From contig JBBHKE010001207.1 of the NCBI GenBank assembly GCA_037447655.1, positions 261,521 to 325,520 on the forward strand: 64,000 nucleotides of DNA, written 5' to 3'. The notes beneath the pieces are model-generated. The model made no database searches. It saw only the letters and a list, made by a program, of their open reading frames with translations, and was not told the origin of the DNA. This document shows, in pieces, positions 45,148-56,271 of the stretch. Made by a program: the position numbers and the translations under genes. Origin of the DNA: Zygnema cylindricum (Eukaryota; Streptophyta; Zygnematophyceae; Zygnematales; Zygnemataceae). The first letter of the stretch is position 1, and each line of letters starts with the position of its first letter.

Positions 45148-45550
45148 ATCTTAAATTAATGATTTTGAATACTTGCTTAAGAAACCGGGCATAATGTCAA
45201 ATTGATATAATTAAACCGAGTCTGCAGGATACAAATTTACATGTTTAGGGAAAAACGACTTGTATTGGATCGTAACCCGACTTGGATTTAATAGAAACTC
45301 GAAAGTTAATGGGCCTAATAGAAAGGGACGAGAAATGATCAAAAAATCTTGAAATTGTATTAAAACTTCCACGTCTCTATTAGGCCCATTAACTTTCGAG
45401 TTTCTATTAAATCCAAGTCGGGTTACGATCCAATACAAGTCGTTTTTCCCTAAACATGTAAATTTGTATCCTGCAGACTCGGTTTAATTATATCAATTTG
45501 ACATTATGCCCGATTCTTAAGCAAGTATTCAAAAACCTTAATTTAAGATT
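45148..45550. repeat. 134-bp perfect inverted repeat with 55-bp loop, extended by imperfect arms
   Basis: 45188-45321 and 45377-45510 are exact complements with no mismatch that I can see. Beyond them, pairing continues imperfectly out to about 45148 and 45550. If transcribed it would fold into a long hairpin. It does not resemble the other element families here. Confidence 0.92.
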
Positions 45551-45966
45551 AATCAAAAGTTACAATGATTACCGTGATGAGGTGGAGGTAGTGACGGTCG
45601 TAAATGAGAAGGGGAGATATAAAGTGAAATTTGCTCTTGTTCCACAAGATTAATGCGGCAAAAGGGGTTCTACGAAGAGGCAATCACGTGGTGTCTAAAG
45701 ACGACGATGACATAAGGTTTGTAAGGGTTGTTGGTGGCGTGCCTATGCATGTAGTTGCTTGCGTTTGTATTCATACCCTTGCATGAATTCCTGCTTGATT
45801 TTGTCGTGTGTACGTATTTGCGTCTTTTTTGCATCCGCACGGTTTGTGGTTTGTACATTCCCTTGATACTTTCGTTATTTACGCTCAAAAGCATTCATTT
45901 TTTTTTTAGCTTTTAACTTTTAAATTGTCGTGCTCTTCAGTTAAAACCCACTTGTTATGTTATTAG
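45551..45966. other. unassigned stretch
   Basis: No recognised feature. Confidence 0.4.
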
Positions 45967-46070
45967 TAGTGTTGAGTATCGAATGCCCTTTGCGGATATT
46001 CGATATTTGCCTAATTTTTCGATATATCGAGAAGCTCAATATCGCTTCACCATTATTTTGGTTCGATATG
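45967..46070 (+). mobile_element. B2: left end of a B-family MITE
   Basis: It starts TAGTGTTGAGTATCGA and continues with GATATTCGATAT-type words typical of B1/B3, then loses similarity. The right end was not found. Confidence 0.6.
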
Positions 46071-47227
46071 CTGATGTGAAGAAGTTTTTCTTCAAATGGA
46101 AAAGGATTAATCAGGGTGAACTTCCATTAGAGGAAAAGTGGGGTTGTTTATTGGACGCTGACGATTTTGTACAGATTTGTACCATTTTTTTTTTGCCAGA
46201 CGAAACATGTCTACTGGATGGCTCCAATATTATAGGTGTAAGTATCGATCGTTGGATTTTTCACTTTTTTAGATTCGCGACGTAATCACGCACATCGTCC
46301 TCTTTGAAGAGACTCTCTTCGGCGAGGAGATTTTCCTCAGACTAGCCGCGTACCATTGGTACACGTGAAAAGCAAAAAAAAAGTCCACCACGTACAGGCA
46401 ATGAGAATCCAACACGTCATACACGCCATGTGCCTTTTGCCATGGTGTGTGAGGGTCGACCGAAATATCTTCGCACGCTCATTCTGACATCCGCTGACCT
46501 TAAAAGTTTGTGGCGCCTTTTTGACATTCCTTCAGTAATTTTGATTTTCAATTTCAAAATTAAAATCTGGTCGCAAAATTTTCGTTCGAATCATTAACTA
46601 CCTCCACCCGTACAAATATTATGTACAAATTTTCAGTTTGGATAATATTTATAGATTTTAAAAATCTGAAAACTAACCTACGTGGCGCCAATCATAATTG
46701 AGAAACGATGTCTACTGGCACGACATAATGGAAGGCCGTGCCAGTAAACAATAGAAATAGACGTATCCGCATGTTTACTGGGACCGCCTAATGGAGAACA
46801 GGCCTCAGCCGACCAACTCAGTTGAGCGACGACGAATGGAATGCCGCGCTTTAAAATAACTTCTTGGAAATTTCGTAGTTCTGGACGGGCAGCATTCTTA
46901 AGGGCGCAACGTCGAATGTAAAATAAGCGTTTTAAAATAGCGCCATCGAAGCCTCGCAGCTTTCCACGTGTGGCAAAAGAGGGCTCTTCGATACATTTTG
47001 TATTTGCTCAAGACCACGCGCAAAACGTGTAAAATACCAAAGCTTAATACAATTGTCGAACCGTCGAAAAGTTGTTTTTCGATGGTACGATAGGCGAGGA
47101 TGTAGCTTCGCTGGTACGGATTGAAACAATATCCGTCCGTCACGTCTGAAACCCAAATGCCGTTGACGATATTTCCAATCTGGCGTCATCTATCGTCACC
47201 TGCTAGCTGTAACTTTACCCGATATAA
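46071..47227. other. unassigned stretch
   Basis: The part at 46116-46200 resembles the I repeat at 59571 and 60310 (TCCATTAGAGGAAAAGTGGGG). A 10-bp-stem hairpin (TACTGGCACG...CGTGCCAGTA) lies near 46724-46758. No gene was recognised. Confidence 0.4.
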
Positions 47228-47235
47228 TTTCGAAG

Positions 47236-47693
47236 CATAGTTCAAAAGTAGGCGTTTCTATTGTCGGTCTTTTGTCGGCGCCTTCATCGTAAGTTGTGTT
47301 ATGGGCTTTTCATATGATCATATTAAGTCGCTACTATGATCAGCGACCATCCGATCGTCCAAATCTGACGATAGTCCTATCGTAAGTTGTGTTATAGGCT
47401 TTTCATGTGATCTTCTTAGATCGCTACTTTGATCAGCGACCGTCCGATCGTCCGAATATGACGGTTTAAATAAAAAGTTGCTGAAAACTCACAATTTTTT
47501 TTTTTTTTTGTCCGTTTCTTTTTTCAAATTTAGACATGACGTTTAATTCTCGATCGATCCATGTGCAACTCAACCTTGTTACTATTTTATTTCATTTTGC
47601 GGCCAATACAATATGGGTCTAAAGGGTATATTGTATATTTTGCGTACAATAGGCATGTTGTATGGGTGTATTTTCACCTACCTTTGAACTATG
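47236..47693 (-). mobile_element. C3: C-family MITE (458 bp)
   Basis: The ends are CATAGTTCAAAAGTAGG and ACCTTTGAACTATG. A perfect 8-bp duplication, TTTCGAAG, lies at 47228-47235 and 47694-47701. Two ~100-bp tandem units (47280-47470) contain GATCAGCGACC. Confidence 0.92.
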
Positions 47694-47719
47694 TTTCGAA
47701 GGAAATTCGGCAAGGTTTA

Positions 47720-48673
47720 TGGCGTGTTCCCATGTGTTCAACTAAGGGTTTTTTTCCGTCGTTTTCACAGAAAATGGGACTTGCAACGAGAAAATATTAT
47801 GCCGACGAAAAATGGGCAAAAACACAAGTACATTTTGCGTCATTTTGGAACTTGGAAGGTACGGCAATTTGGCGGTAATATCATCGTGACCCACTTACAC
47901 CTCATCTTCACACTTGCACTGGAATCAAATCGCGATCTGATTTTAACCAAAATACTACCCTATTGACGAATAAAAAACCGAGATTGCACGCGTCAAACAT
48001 TTTCAATTTTTTTGAACGACGGAGAGTACACTCTATTTTCTCCTTTGCTCGTCACGCGCATGTACATACGAAAATGACGAGCATGTACGGAAAAAAATCA
48101 TTGGGGTCTCGTACCTCCCTTTTCATTCATGGGTCCCCTTTGCAAATTTTATGTCGTCCTCGTCTCTCCCCATCTTTCTCGCTCGACCACTCCTTTTTCT
48201 CTCTCATGTACACGAGATGAAGCAATAATAGTATCAAATGAAAGATATATATTTTTTCTTTTTTTTTAGTATTTTTAATCTAAGTTTGATAGCATATCGA
48301 ATGATAAAAGATAGGAAAACGAAAGCGGGAAGCCATGGCGGAAATTGTACGTACTGATGACGTCACGTAGTAGCATGACTGCTCTATGTCACAAATCCCT
48401 AAACATCTACAACGTCACAAAAACTTCGACGTCTACAACCGTCGACGTTTCTGTAGACGTCACCAATTTTAGGAAGTTTCGTAGTTTCGTAGTCGTCTAC
48501 ATTTCGTTTCGTACACTGTTGCACATTTTGTAGACGTCTACAACTGTCACATATTTGAAGTAATGAAGGCGCAAGTAATGATTGACATAGGCACACTTTG
48601 AAAAGTACACCGTAAAATCTGCGCTAAAATCCAAAATAACGTTTCAAAGTTTCGAATACATGGGAACACGCCC
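47720..48673 (+). mobile_element. E2: E-family PIF/Harbinger-like MITE (954 bp)
   Basis: It starts TGGCGTGTTCCCATG (first G changed to T) and ends CATGGGAACACGCCC, flanked by TTA at 47717-47719 and 48674-48676. The interior is closely related to E1. Confidence 0.87.
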
Positions 48674-48676
48674 TTA

Positions 48677-49350
48677 CTAGTCAGATTCAAATTTCGAGCT
48701 TCAAGAATCTTTGACGATTCTCAACGTCTTAATACAAGCCTACGTGGAACAAAAGGAAAAAAAATGAACTTAAAGGTGAGTGGTACCTAAATGGCACGAC
48801 CTCATGTAATATTGAAGTAAAGGTGTCCATATGACTAACGGCAAAGCTTGATGGACAAGATTCATTAGCCCCATGAGGGTTGGGCTCCACTCGTCCAATT
48901 TTTGTGTTTTCTTTTGTTTTTTTTTTTCAAAAACGCGCGTTTTTAAGAAAGCTAGGACGCGCAGAAATTGAATTGCAATAATTTGAAAAGCGCAACGATT
49001 TGAAAAGCCGCGGGAAATCAATTTGGCCACTTATTTTCCTACACGTGGGACTTGAGAAACGTATTAAAACCACTAAAGCTGCCCGTAAACGTTTTTTGAA
49101 ACATTTTTTTTTTTGTCTTAACAAATAGTACAATGATTCGCCCAAATTTTGGGAATTGATCCCAGAAAAGTATTTTGAACGTTTTAAAAAACCTTTTTTT
49201 AGGTCGCGCAAAAGTAAGCGATTCGTGCAGATCTGGAAGTCGGTCCAGAAAAAACGTTCGAGACGCTCAAAACTGCATTAAAAAAAAAAAATCTCAAATG
49301 TTTATTTGTCTTTTTCCCGTAACTTTTCTCAATTGTTGCTTTCGGTCGCG
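48677..49350. other. unassigned stretch with a dispersed repeat
   Basis: 48690-48755 (AATCTTTGACGATTCTCAAC..ACAAGCCTACGTG) recurs in diverged form at 62295-62360. No gene was seen. Confidence 0.4.
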
Positions 49351-49353
49351 CTG

Positions 49354-49537
49354 TGCGCTGATTGGACGGAAACCTAATCCCGGTCGTCCCTTGGAGCCTA
49401 CTATTGGTCGGTCTTAATCTACGACTCCGACTTCTGTGCGAAGAGTGCGAAAAGTGCGCTGATTGGAGCTAAGCTCTTTGTCGGTTTGTGAACGACATTT
49501 TTTTGTCGTCTAGTATCAGCAGTCCGCTCCTATATAT
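49354..49537 (+). promoter_or_regulatory. candidate promoter: three inverted CCAAT boxes and a TATA box
   Basis: ATTGG (complement of CCAAT) occurs at 49361, 49403 and 49462. The first and last sit in an identical 14-bp context, GTGCGCTGATTGGA. TATATAT follows at 49531-49537, and an ATG in a good context (CCGATGGCC) at 49669. The arrangement is that of a polymerase II promoter. No transcript evidence is available. Confidence 0.5.
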
Positions 49538-49668
49538 TCCAGCGGAAAACCGAAGTTACTCATAAAACCTTCGCACAAAAAGACGAATGAAGCTAAAATA
49601 AGAAACTAAAATATGAAACTAAACAAGTAGAAAATAGAATTCTTTTCGTTTTCCTCTCCTTGGCTCCG

Positions 49669-49918
49669 ATGGCCGGCCTTCGGGTGTTTCTCCGCTTTTT
49701 TGTGCATTTTTTCGGTTGTGCCACGTGGCTGATTGCTGACCGCGCATTTGCCTCAGCAGATAGTGATAAACCCACATCGGCGGGGAAAGGGATGCCTTTT
49801 CTAAAGGGTCCCGAAGCAAAGATAACCAAATTTAGTGTTTATCCACGTCATGAGAATACGACAATTGTGACAGCTCATAAAGTGAAGAACGATTTTTCTT
49901 TTGTGAAAGGCGTAAAAG
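49669..49918 (+). CDS. candidate first exon of a secreted protein, otherwise unknown
   Basis: From the ATG at 49669 the frame reads a textbook signal peptide: Arg at 5 and 9, a hydrophobic core (VFLRFFVHFFGCATWLIA) and a likely cut after AFASA at residue 30. About 53 mature residues follow (KGMPFLKGPEAKITKF, YPRHENTTIVTAHKV). A GT donor (G/GTGAAAG) at 49919 would end the exon in phase 1; read through, the frame stays open to a stop at 49978-49980. No downstream exon could be placed before the gap at 50826, and I do not recognise the mature part. It could be a truncated gene, a gene continuing elsewhere, or a chance frame. The promoter-like sequence in front is the main support. Confidence 0.35.
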
Positions 49919-49980
49919 GTGAAAGTTACTCTCTAATTTTGAACCTTTTTTTGTTGGAAATCGCTTTCTTAATACTGTGA

Positions 49981-51020
49981 ATTTTAATTTTTGATTTGCA
50001 TTTTTTTTGGAAAAACAATGGAAAAGAAGGAATGTTAGGCTTAATGTGTGTTTCTTATTTTTGCATTTTTTTCCATTTAAAATATCCAGCGCTAATTTGG
50101 ATGGAAAAGTACATCAGTTCATGAATTCCTCTCTTTCTCTCTCTTTCTTTTTCTTTTTCTTTCTTTTTTTCTTTAGTTTAACACGAAATCGATCACGTTT
50201 TCGGTCCGTTTCTTTAACAGTAAAATACGATTTTGTCGCATCTGGTAGCTAAGACCTTCGCCAATGCGGGAAAAAAATTATATATATATTATTAAAATAA
50301 AATAAAATAAAATAAAATAATTGCGCCGAACGTACTTTTGCGGACCCGGTTACGTCCGACGGCGCAATCCCCAAAGTGCAAAAAAAAAAAAAAAAAATCT
50401 CCAAATCGTACGGATGGCATTGGCGCGCATTGCCGATATAAAAACGCCCCATAGTAATAAAAAAATGTATTTTTGCCGTATTGTGTAGCTAACGGGTTAC
50501 CGTATGCGACAGAATTTGTAAAATTTGGTCTTTAATGTGGTGGATGAAACTTTTTGGATTTACGGTTTTTTTTCTAGTGTTTTGTACTTTTATTTAGCAC
50601 TATTCAATTGTGGGCATGATACCATTGGTTGTGATTTTTAGGAATTTGTGGAATTATTTTATTATTCTTTATTATTAGTTTATCTTTTGTTTTTTTTTTT
50701 CACCGACAAATTTGGCGCCTGTCGGTGCAAGTCTTTTTTCTGCCCAACGATTTAGATTCTTCAATTTTTTTTTTTTTTTTTTTTGTGGTTATTTTTTTTT
50801 TTTTTATTTCTTTTGTTTTTTTTTTNNNNNNNNNNTGGGTATAACATAATCGGCGTTTTACTTTATTTTATCATTGTCCCAACTCAACGTGTACCTAGAT
50901 ATCTCTTAATTTGCAGTACAGATTTAATTTAATTTTTTTAGCCTGTTTTTTTGGAAAAAGACACTCAAAACTCGCTGAAAAATAAAATTGGCAGTCGAAA
51001 CCTGCTGTACTGCCAGAAAA
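49981..51020. other. low-complexity stretch with assembly gap
   Basis: CT/T-rich runs at 50130-50175, TAAAA repeats at 50290-50320, poly-A at 50381-50397, poly-T at 50768-50825, then ten N at 50826-50835. The gap length is probably nominal. No exon was placed with confidence. Confidence 0.8.
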
Positions 51021-51434
51021 TACTTTCATGTAAGTTGTGTTACGGGCTTTCCATGTGATCTTCTTAGATCGCTACTTTCATCAGCGACCGTCCGATCGTC
51101 CGAATCTAACGATAGTCCTATCGTAAGTTGTGTTATGGGCTTTTCATGTGATCTTCATAGATCGTTACTTTCATAAAAGACCGTCATGTCGTCCAAAGCT
51201 GACGGTTAAAATAAAAAGTCGCTCAAAACTCACAGAAAAAGGTTTTTTTGTCCGATTTTTTTAATTTAATTTAGACATGACGTTTAATTCTCTATAGATC
51301 CATGTGCAACTCAACCCTGTTACTATTTTATTTCATTTTGCGGCTAATACAATATGGGTCTTAAGGTCATATTGTATGTTTTGCATACAAAAGGTATATT
51401 GTATGGGCGTACGGTCACCTACTTTTGAACTATG
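51021..51434 (-). mobile_element. C4: C-family MITE, left end lost
   Basis: The right end CTACTTTTGAACTATG closes at 51434. The interior carries two tandem ~100-bp units (GATCTTC..AGATCG.TACTTTCAT) and the CAATATGGGTCTTAAGG block of the family. Confidence 0.75.
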
Positions 51435-52384
51435 TACTATACGTTAGGGGGGTTGGTGTGCAAAGCAAGTTTTTTTTATGTGCGTGGCAATTCTCAAGTT
51501 ATGTGTACGACAGCGCGACAGCTTTCAATATGTCGCAATGGATTACGACCCTTATTCTTCTGAGTGTATTGAAAATGGCACTGAAATCGTAGTTTAAATG
51601 TGCGAAATACTGAAGCCTATACAGTATGCATACAATATGTTTTTATTAGTACAGTTTGCAACTTTGCATGCGAACCATATCGTATGGTTGTACAGAAATC
51701 AAAGTTCAACTTTAGGGCTAAATTCCGCGTCAATAGGTTAGGGGATTGAATGGGGCATCGAAATGGCCGGGAATTTAAAAAAAAATAGAAGGGGTTAAAT
51801 GGGGTTCAAAGCTAACTTAAATCGGGCCTGTCGGATCTGAACAAACCGCCGAAATTTGGATGGACCTAAATAATAATAGTCGCGGGCGACCCGGTGCTTT
51901 GCCCTTTGGCTGCCAAGGGCCTTTCGTTTGGTGGGCCTACCATGTACGAACATCGTACGTGACGTCAACACTGATATTAGGGTAGTGTACGGATATTAAG
52001 AACACGACAACGTGGCGTGATGTGACTGGATCGCACGCGCAAAAAATAAAAGTACGATACTGTACGTTACTCTACCGCTATTGATAACATGACATTTTGG
52101 CGTGACGTCGAATTTGTCTGGCCGTCTGTCAAACGATTACAACCGCGCGAAATAGAACAAACAAGATTGTACCACGTGTCTCTTTCCATTACATCAAAAT
52201 TGGAACATGACAAGGCCAATCAAAACTCAAATCACTCAACGGCTCACGATCTTGCACAAAAACAATCGACGATCAATTATCGTTGTCACCAGAGACTCCA
52301 ATCAAAACTCAAAACACTCAACGGCTCAAGATCTTACAAAAAAAAATCGACAATCAGTTATCGTTGTCACCAGAGACGAATGCG
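51435..52384. other. unassigned stretch
   Basis: It includes a direct repeat of about 65 bp (52215-52290 and 52300-52376; CAATCAAAACTCAAA, CACTCAACGGCTCA, TCGTTGTCACCAGAGAC). No gene was recognised. Confidence 0.45.
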
Positions 52385-53020
52385 ACTAGATTCATAGTTC
52401 AAAAGTAGGCGTTTTTCAGTACGCCTTTGGTAGACCGCCTTTAGCCTAGGTTGTGTTATGGGCTTTCCATGTGATCTTCTTATATCGCTTCTTTGATAAG
52501 CAACCGTCCGAACTTCCAAATCTGACGGTGTAAATAAAAATATTTGGTCCAAATGTTTTAATTGGTTAATTAGTCCGAATCCTAGTTGTTCAAATCGTGC
52601 TATTTTTTCATTTTTTCTGGTTTCTACCTATTGTACGTGACTTTTGAAAAAATCGCAAAAAAAAGTCTACTGTAAACTGAAATAGAACATTTACGGAAAC
52701 CTACACACAAATTACGGTAACTGTACGGATTTTTAAGAGAATTGTATGAAAGTACAATTTACGGGTACGATGCACGTATCGGTACTTTCTGTTATGTAAA
52801 CTGAACAGAATGTTGACGAATATGTACGGAATTTTTTCACACGTCAACGGACAATTTCAAATAAGAGTCGTTCCAGCTTCACACTATATTCGCGCAGTAA
52901 AAAAAAATGTTTACGACTGTACGTTGTACGAACGTTTCTTTAAATTTTTCAAAAAAAGCCGCCATGGAAACTTGACAGTTAAGGTGAATCTTCAAAGAGG
53001 CGCCATTACTCACGCCACGG

Positions 53021-53216
53021 CTTCCCTCTCTTCCTCTCTCCCTCTCTCTTTCCTTACCTCTCTTCCTCTCTCCCCCTCTCTTTCCTTACCTCCCTACCTC
53101 TCACCGTCCTTCCCTCCATCCTTCCCTCTCTCCCTCCCTCCCTTCATTCATCCCTCCCTCCTTCCCTCTCTCCCTCCCCCTCTCCCTCCCTTCCTCCCTC
53201 GATCCATCCCTTCCTT
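53021..53216 (+). repeat. pyrimidine tract (CCTCTCTCC/CCTTCC repeats) before the transposase frame
   Basis: About 195 bp almost free of purines on this strand, with a ~33-bp unit (TCTTCCTCTCTCCC..TCTTTCCTTACC) repeated near its start. It lies directly before the first ATG of the transposase. Confidence 0.9.
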
Positions 53217-53218
53217 CA

Positions 53219-55338
53219 ATGAAACTGTTGTTGACGAAGAAGTCAAAGAAGTCACAGACATCCAAAAAAGCAGGCATGCCTAGAGTTCGAGGAGAGGAGT
53301 GGGACCAAGTGAAGGCTCCAGACGGTGGGATTCTAATAGCAAACCGATTATGTGTCTGCATTTACTGTAATTTTGAATTTAACGCCCAAGCTACTAGGAT
53401 CAGAAATCATCTCACTGGAAATGTCAAGAGTGGAGGGATTAGAGCTTACACAATGTGTCCACTCGAGGTGAAAGTGGAGTTTATTGTGGCTGACCAAGGA
53501 AAATCGGCTAATTCCTCTTAGAAACGTGTGCTCGGTGACCGGGATGAACTCACGTGCAGTTTTCCACCAACTAAAAGGACCAAAGCAAGAGTTGTTCAGA
53601 CGAGAATACTAAGTGCATTTAGGATGCAAAACAAGAAGGAGGTAGATTTAGCCCGGGCCATGGCTTTCTACGCCAACGAATTGCCGTTCAAACTTTTGGA
53701 TGACCCGTATTTCAAGGAAACGGTGAACAAGACTGGAGATATAGGTGTGAATTATAAGTTACCAATCCGTAGTGCAATGAGAAATCGTCTCCTATTAGAG
53801 ACCAAGGTGAATGTGAAGAGGGATTTGTCAAGTTATTTAGAAACCATTGAAGTGACCGGTGCCACAATCACATCAGACGGGTGGACAGCGGTAGATACCA
53901 GTCCTTTGCTATATATTCTAGTTGTCAACCCCAAAGGTGACATGTTCTTGACGGCAAAAGACACGAGTGGGCAGATTAAGGACGCCGACTACATATGTAA
54001 GGTGTTGGAAAAGGGAGTACTTGTGATAGGGGTGGAGAATGTGGTGTAGACTATTACCAATTCTGCCCTAGTGAACAAGGTTGCAGCCTCTTTGCTCGTG
54101 GCAAGGCACCCTTCTATCACGTGGATGCCATGCGTTGCACATATTCTCAACTTGATGTTGGAAGATTGGAGTAGGTTGACATTTATCTCCAAACCTGTAC
54201 GAGAGGCAAAAGAAATTCTTAAATTTATCACTTATCATAGTATGAGTGTAGCCATGTTTAAAAAAAAAATTGAACTTCGGCTTTTGAAACCTGGAGAGAC
54301 TAGGATTGCTACAAATTTTATTATGCTCCAGAGGATATTAGATGTGAAAGAGAGTTTGGAGCGGTTGATGTTCGATGACAAATTCAAGGAATGGGTGGGC
54401 AAGACTATGTACAAGACAGAGGTGGCTAAAATTAGGTGCTACATTCTGAGTACGGAGTTTTGGGTTAGAGTGAAAGAGGCCGTGTCAATTTCAGAACCTG
54501 TGGTGCGGTTGATGAGGGACTGCGACAGTGGCCCGAATGTGGGGAAGGTTTACCAAGGTTTTTACGCCATTTTACAGTTTTTGGATAATTTAGCTTGCGC
54601 TGGAGGAGATTATATCCATGAAGGAATTCAAATTTTGAAAGAGTTGAAGACATCATGGTTGGCGAGGTGGAAGATGGCGCATAGACCCATTTATGCGGTC
54701 GGCTTTGTACTAGATCCGGAGTATCAAAGTCATGCATATGGGTAACGTGGAAACGCGACAGTTATGGAAGGTTTTCAAACAATGTTGGAAGGTTTTCAAA
54801 CAATGTTGGAGAGGATGCTTCCAAATGTGGAGCAAGAAGATGCCCGCATAGAGTTGTCAAAATATTGAAGTTTTGAGGGAGTTTTTGGTAGGGAAGTGAC
54901 AATATCTTGTGCAAAAAAAATGCCAGCGTGGAAATGGTGGCAAGAGTTTGGATCTGCCACCCCTATCTTGCAGAATGATCTTGCAGAAGGTAGCAATGGA
55001 AATGGTGGCAAGAGTTTGGGTCTGCCACCCCTATCTTGCAGAAGGATCTTGTAGAAGGTAGCAATGAAAATACTTGCACATTGCTCAGATGCCAGCTCTT
55101 GTGAGCGAAATTGGTCGACATATGACCATATTCACTCTAAAAAAAGAAATAGATTAACGGCTAATGGGGCTAATGATCTCGTATGGGTCTTCACTAATCA
55201 TGATTTTTAAAGAAAACTAGGGATGTAAGCTATGAAGAGAATTTGATAGAATGGGAAGAAGAGGAAAGAGAGGTTAGGGAAGAGGATTCAAATGAAGACA
55301 TGATGGACTACGATGTAGGGGAAGAAGATTTAAAGTAA
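53219..55338 (+). pseudogene. hAT transposase with BED zinc finger
   Basis: One frame carries the protein from ATG 53219, broken by in-frame stops at 53519 (TAG), 54047 (TAG) and 54743 (TAA) and further damage after 54745. An N-terminal BED-type finger (CIYCNFEFN, then RIRNHLTG and a distal Cys) binds DNA in this family. A DUF659-like core follows (TITSDGWTAV, SPLLYILVVNPKGD), then the conserved CVAHILNLMLEDW, and at about 55085-55200 the dimerisation block (ASSCERNWSTYDHIHSKKRN). It ends with an acidic tail (EEEEREVREEDSNEDMMDYD) and TAA at 55336-55338. Two local tandem duplications (54764-54806; about 54932-55070) disrupt the region before the dimerisation block. The protein cannot act, but its former TIRs and target duplication are still visible. 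Confidence 0.92.
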
Positions 55339-55447
55339 AAATAGATGAATGACATATATGTATTACTTTTTCGGTTTAATGTGATTGTTTTTTTTTTAAA
55401 TTAACAGGTTACGTCTTGCAATGTTGAATAATGCAAAATGTCACCTG

Positions 55448-56271
55448 TAGTGTTAGGTATAGGGTAAATTCATATCGCGATAATCTCGATATTCGATATA
55501 TCGAATATTGATCGAGAAGAATCCTGGATATATCGTACCGAGACCAACATAAATTATCGCGATATATATCACGATATATAGTATTTTTAATATAATATGT
55601 TATTTTGTCGAAAAAGTCAAATTGTCTAATACGCCACGTACGCCATGATTTTTGTTTCGTGACTTAAAGGTAGACGCCGCAAAATGTAACCGACAAAAAT
55701 ATACTAATTCTGTAATTCTAATGATTACTTATTCGGGGTATAGTTACACGAGGAGGACTCTGTAATAGTACGGACAACAAAATTTATGTATTACAAAGGC
55801 CTCGGGTACATCACGTATCGTTTGAAAATAGGTTTTACCTACGTGTTTTGATATGAGTGGTTCCACGTAAGCTGACTATCAAATCTATAAAATCATCAAA
55901 TATCTATAAACCGACATTTTTCGTCTGTAAAATCGTACTTGCGCATGACGTACGTGTACTTCACAAGTGTACCTCGTTAATGTACTTCAGAGATCTCCTT
56001 CACTCTGCTGACTTTCAGGAAAAAACCGTATTTCTTTCCGGCAAATATTTACAGTCACTTTGTCAGAAGTCACGTGACTTTGATAACATGTGAGATTTTT
56101 TTTTTTTTTTTTTTTTAAGCTTCGATATATTGGCGATATACTAGAAATATATTGGCGATATATCGCGATGACTTGAAATTCGATATATCGAAGCGATATA
56201 TCGATTATCGGGTATCTGAAATTCGATATATATATCGAATATCGGCAAACGGTCCTCGATACCCAACAGTA
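55448..56271 (+). mobile_element. B3: B-family hAT-like MITE (824 bp) inside G2
   Basis: The ends are TAGTGTTAGGTATAG and TCGATACCCAACAGTA. A perfect 8-bp duplication, GTCACCTG, lies at 55440-55447 and 56272-56279. Left and right parts are rich in CGATATATCG words as in B1. The middle (55640-56090) is unrelated to B1. Confidence 0.93.

Noticed and set aside
53219-54745. hAT transposase as a functional host gene
   Set aside because: Three in-frame stops, more damage downstream, and clear TIRs with target duplication show a dead transposon.
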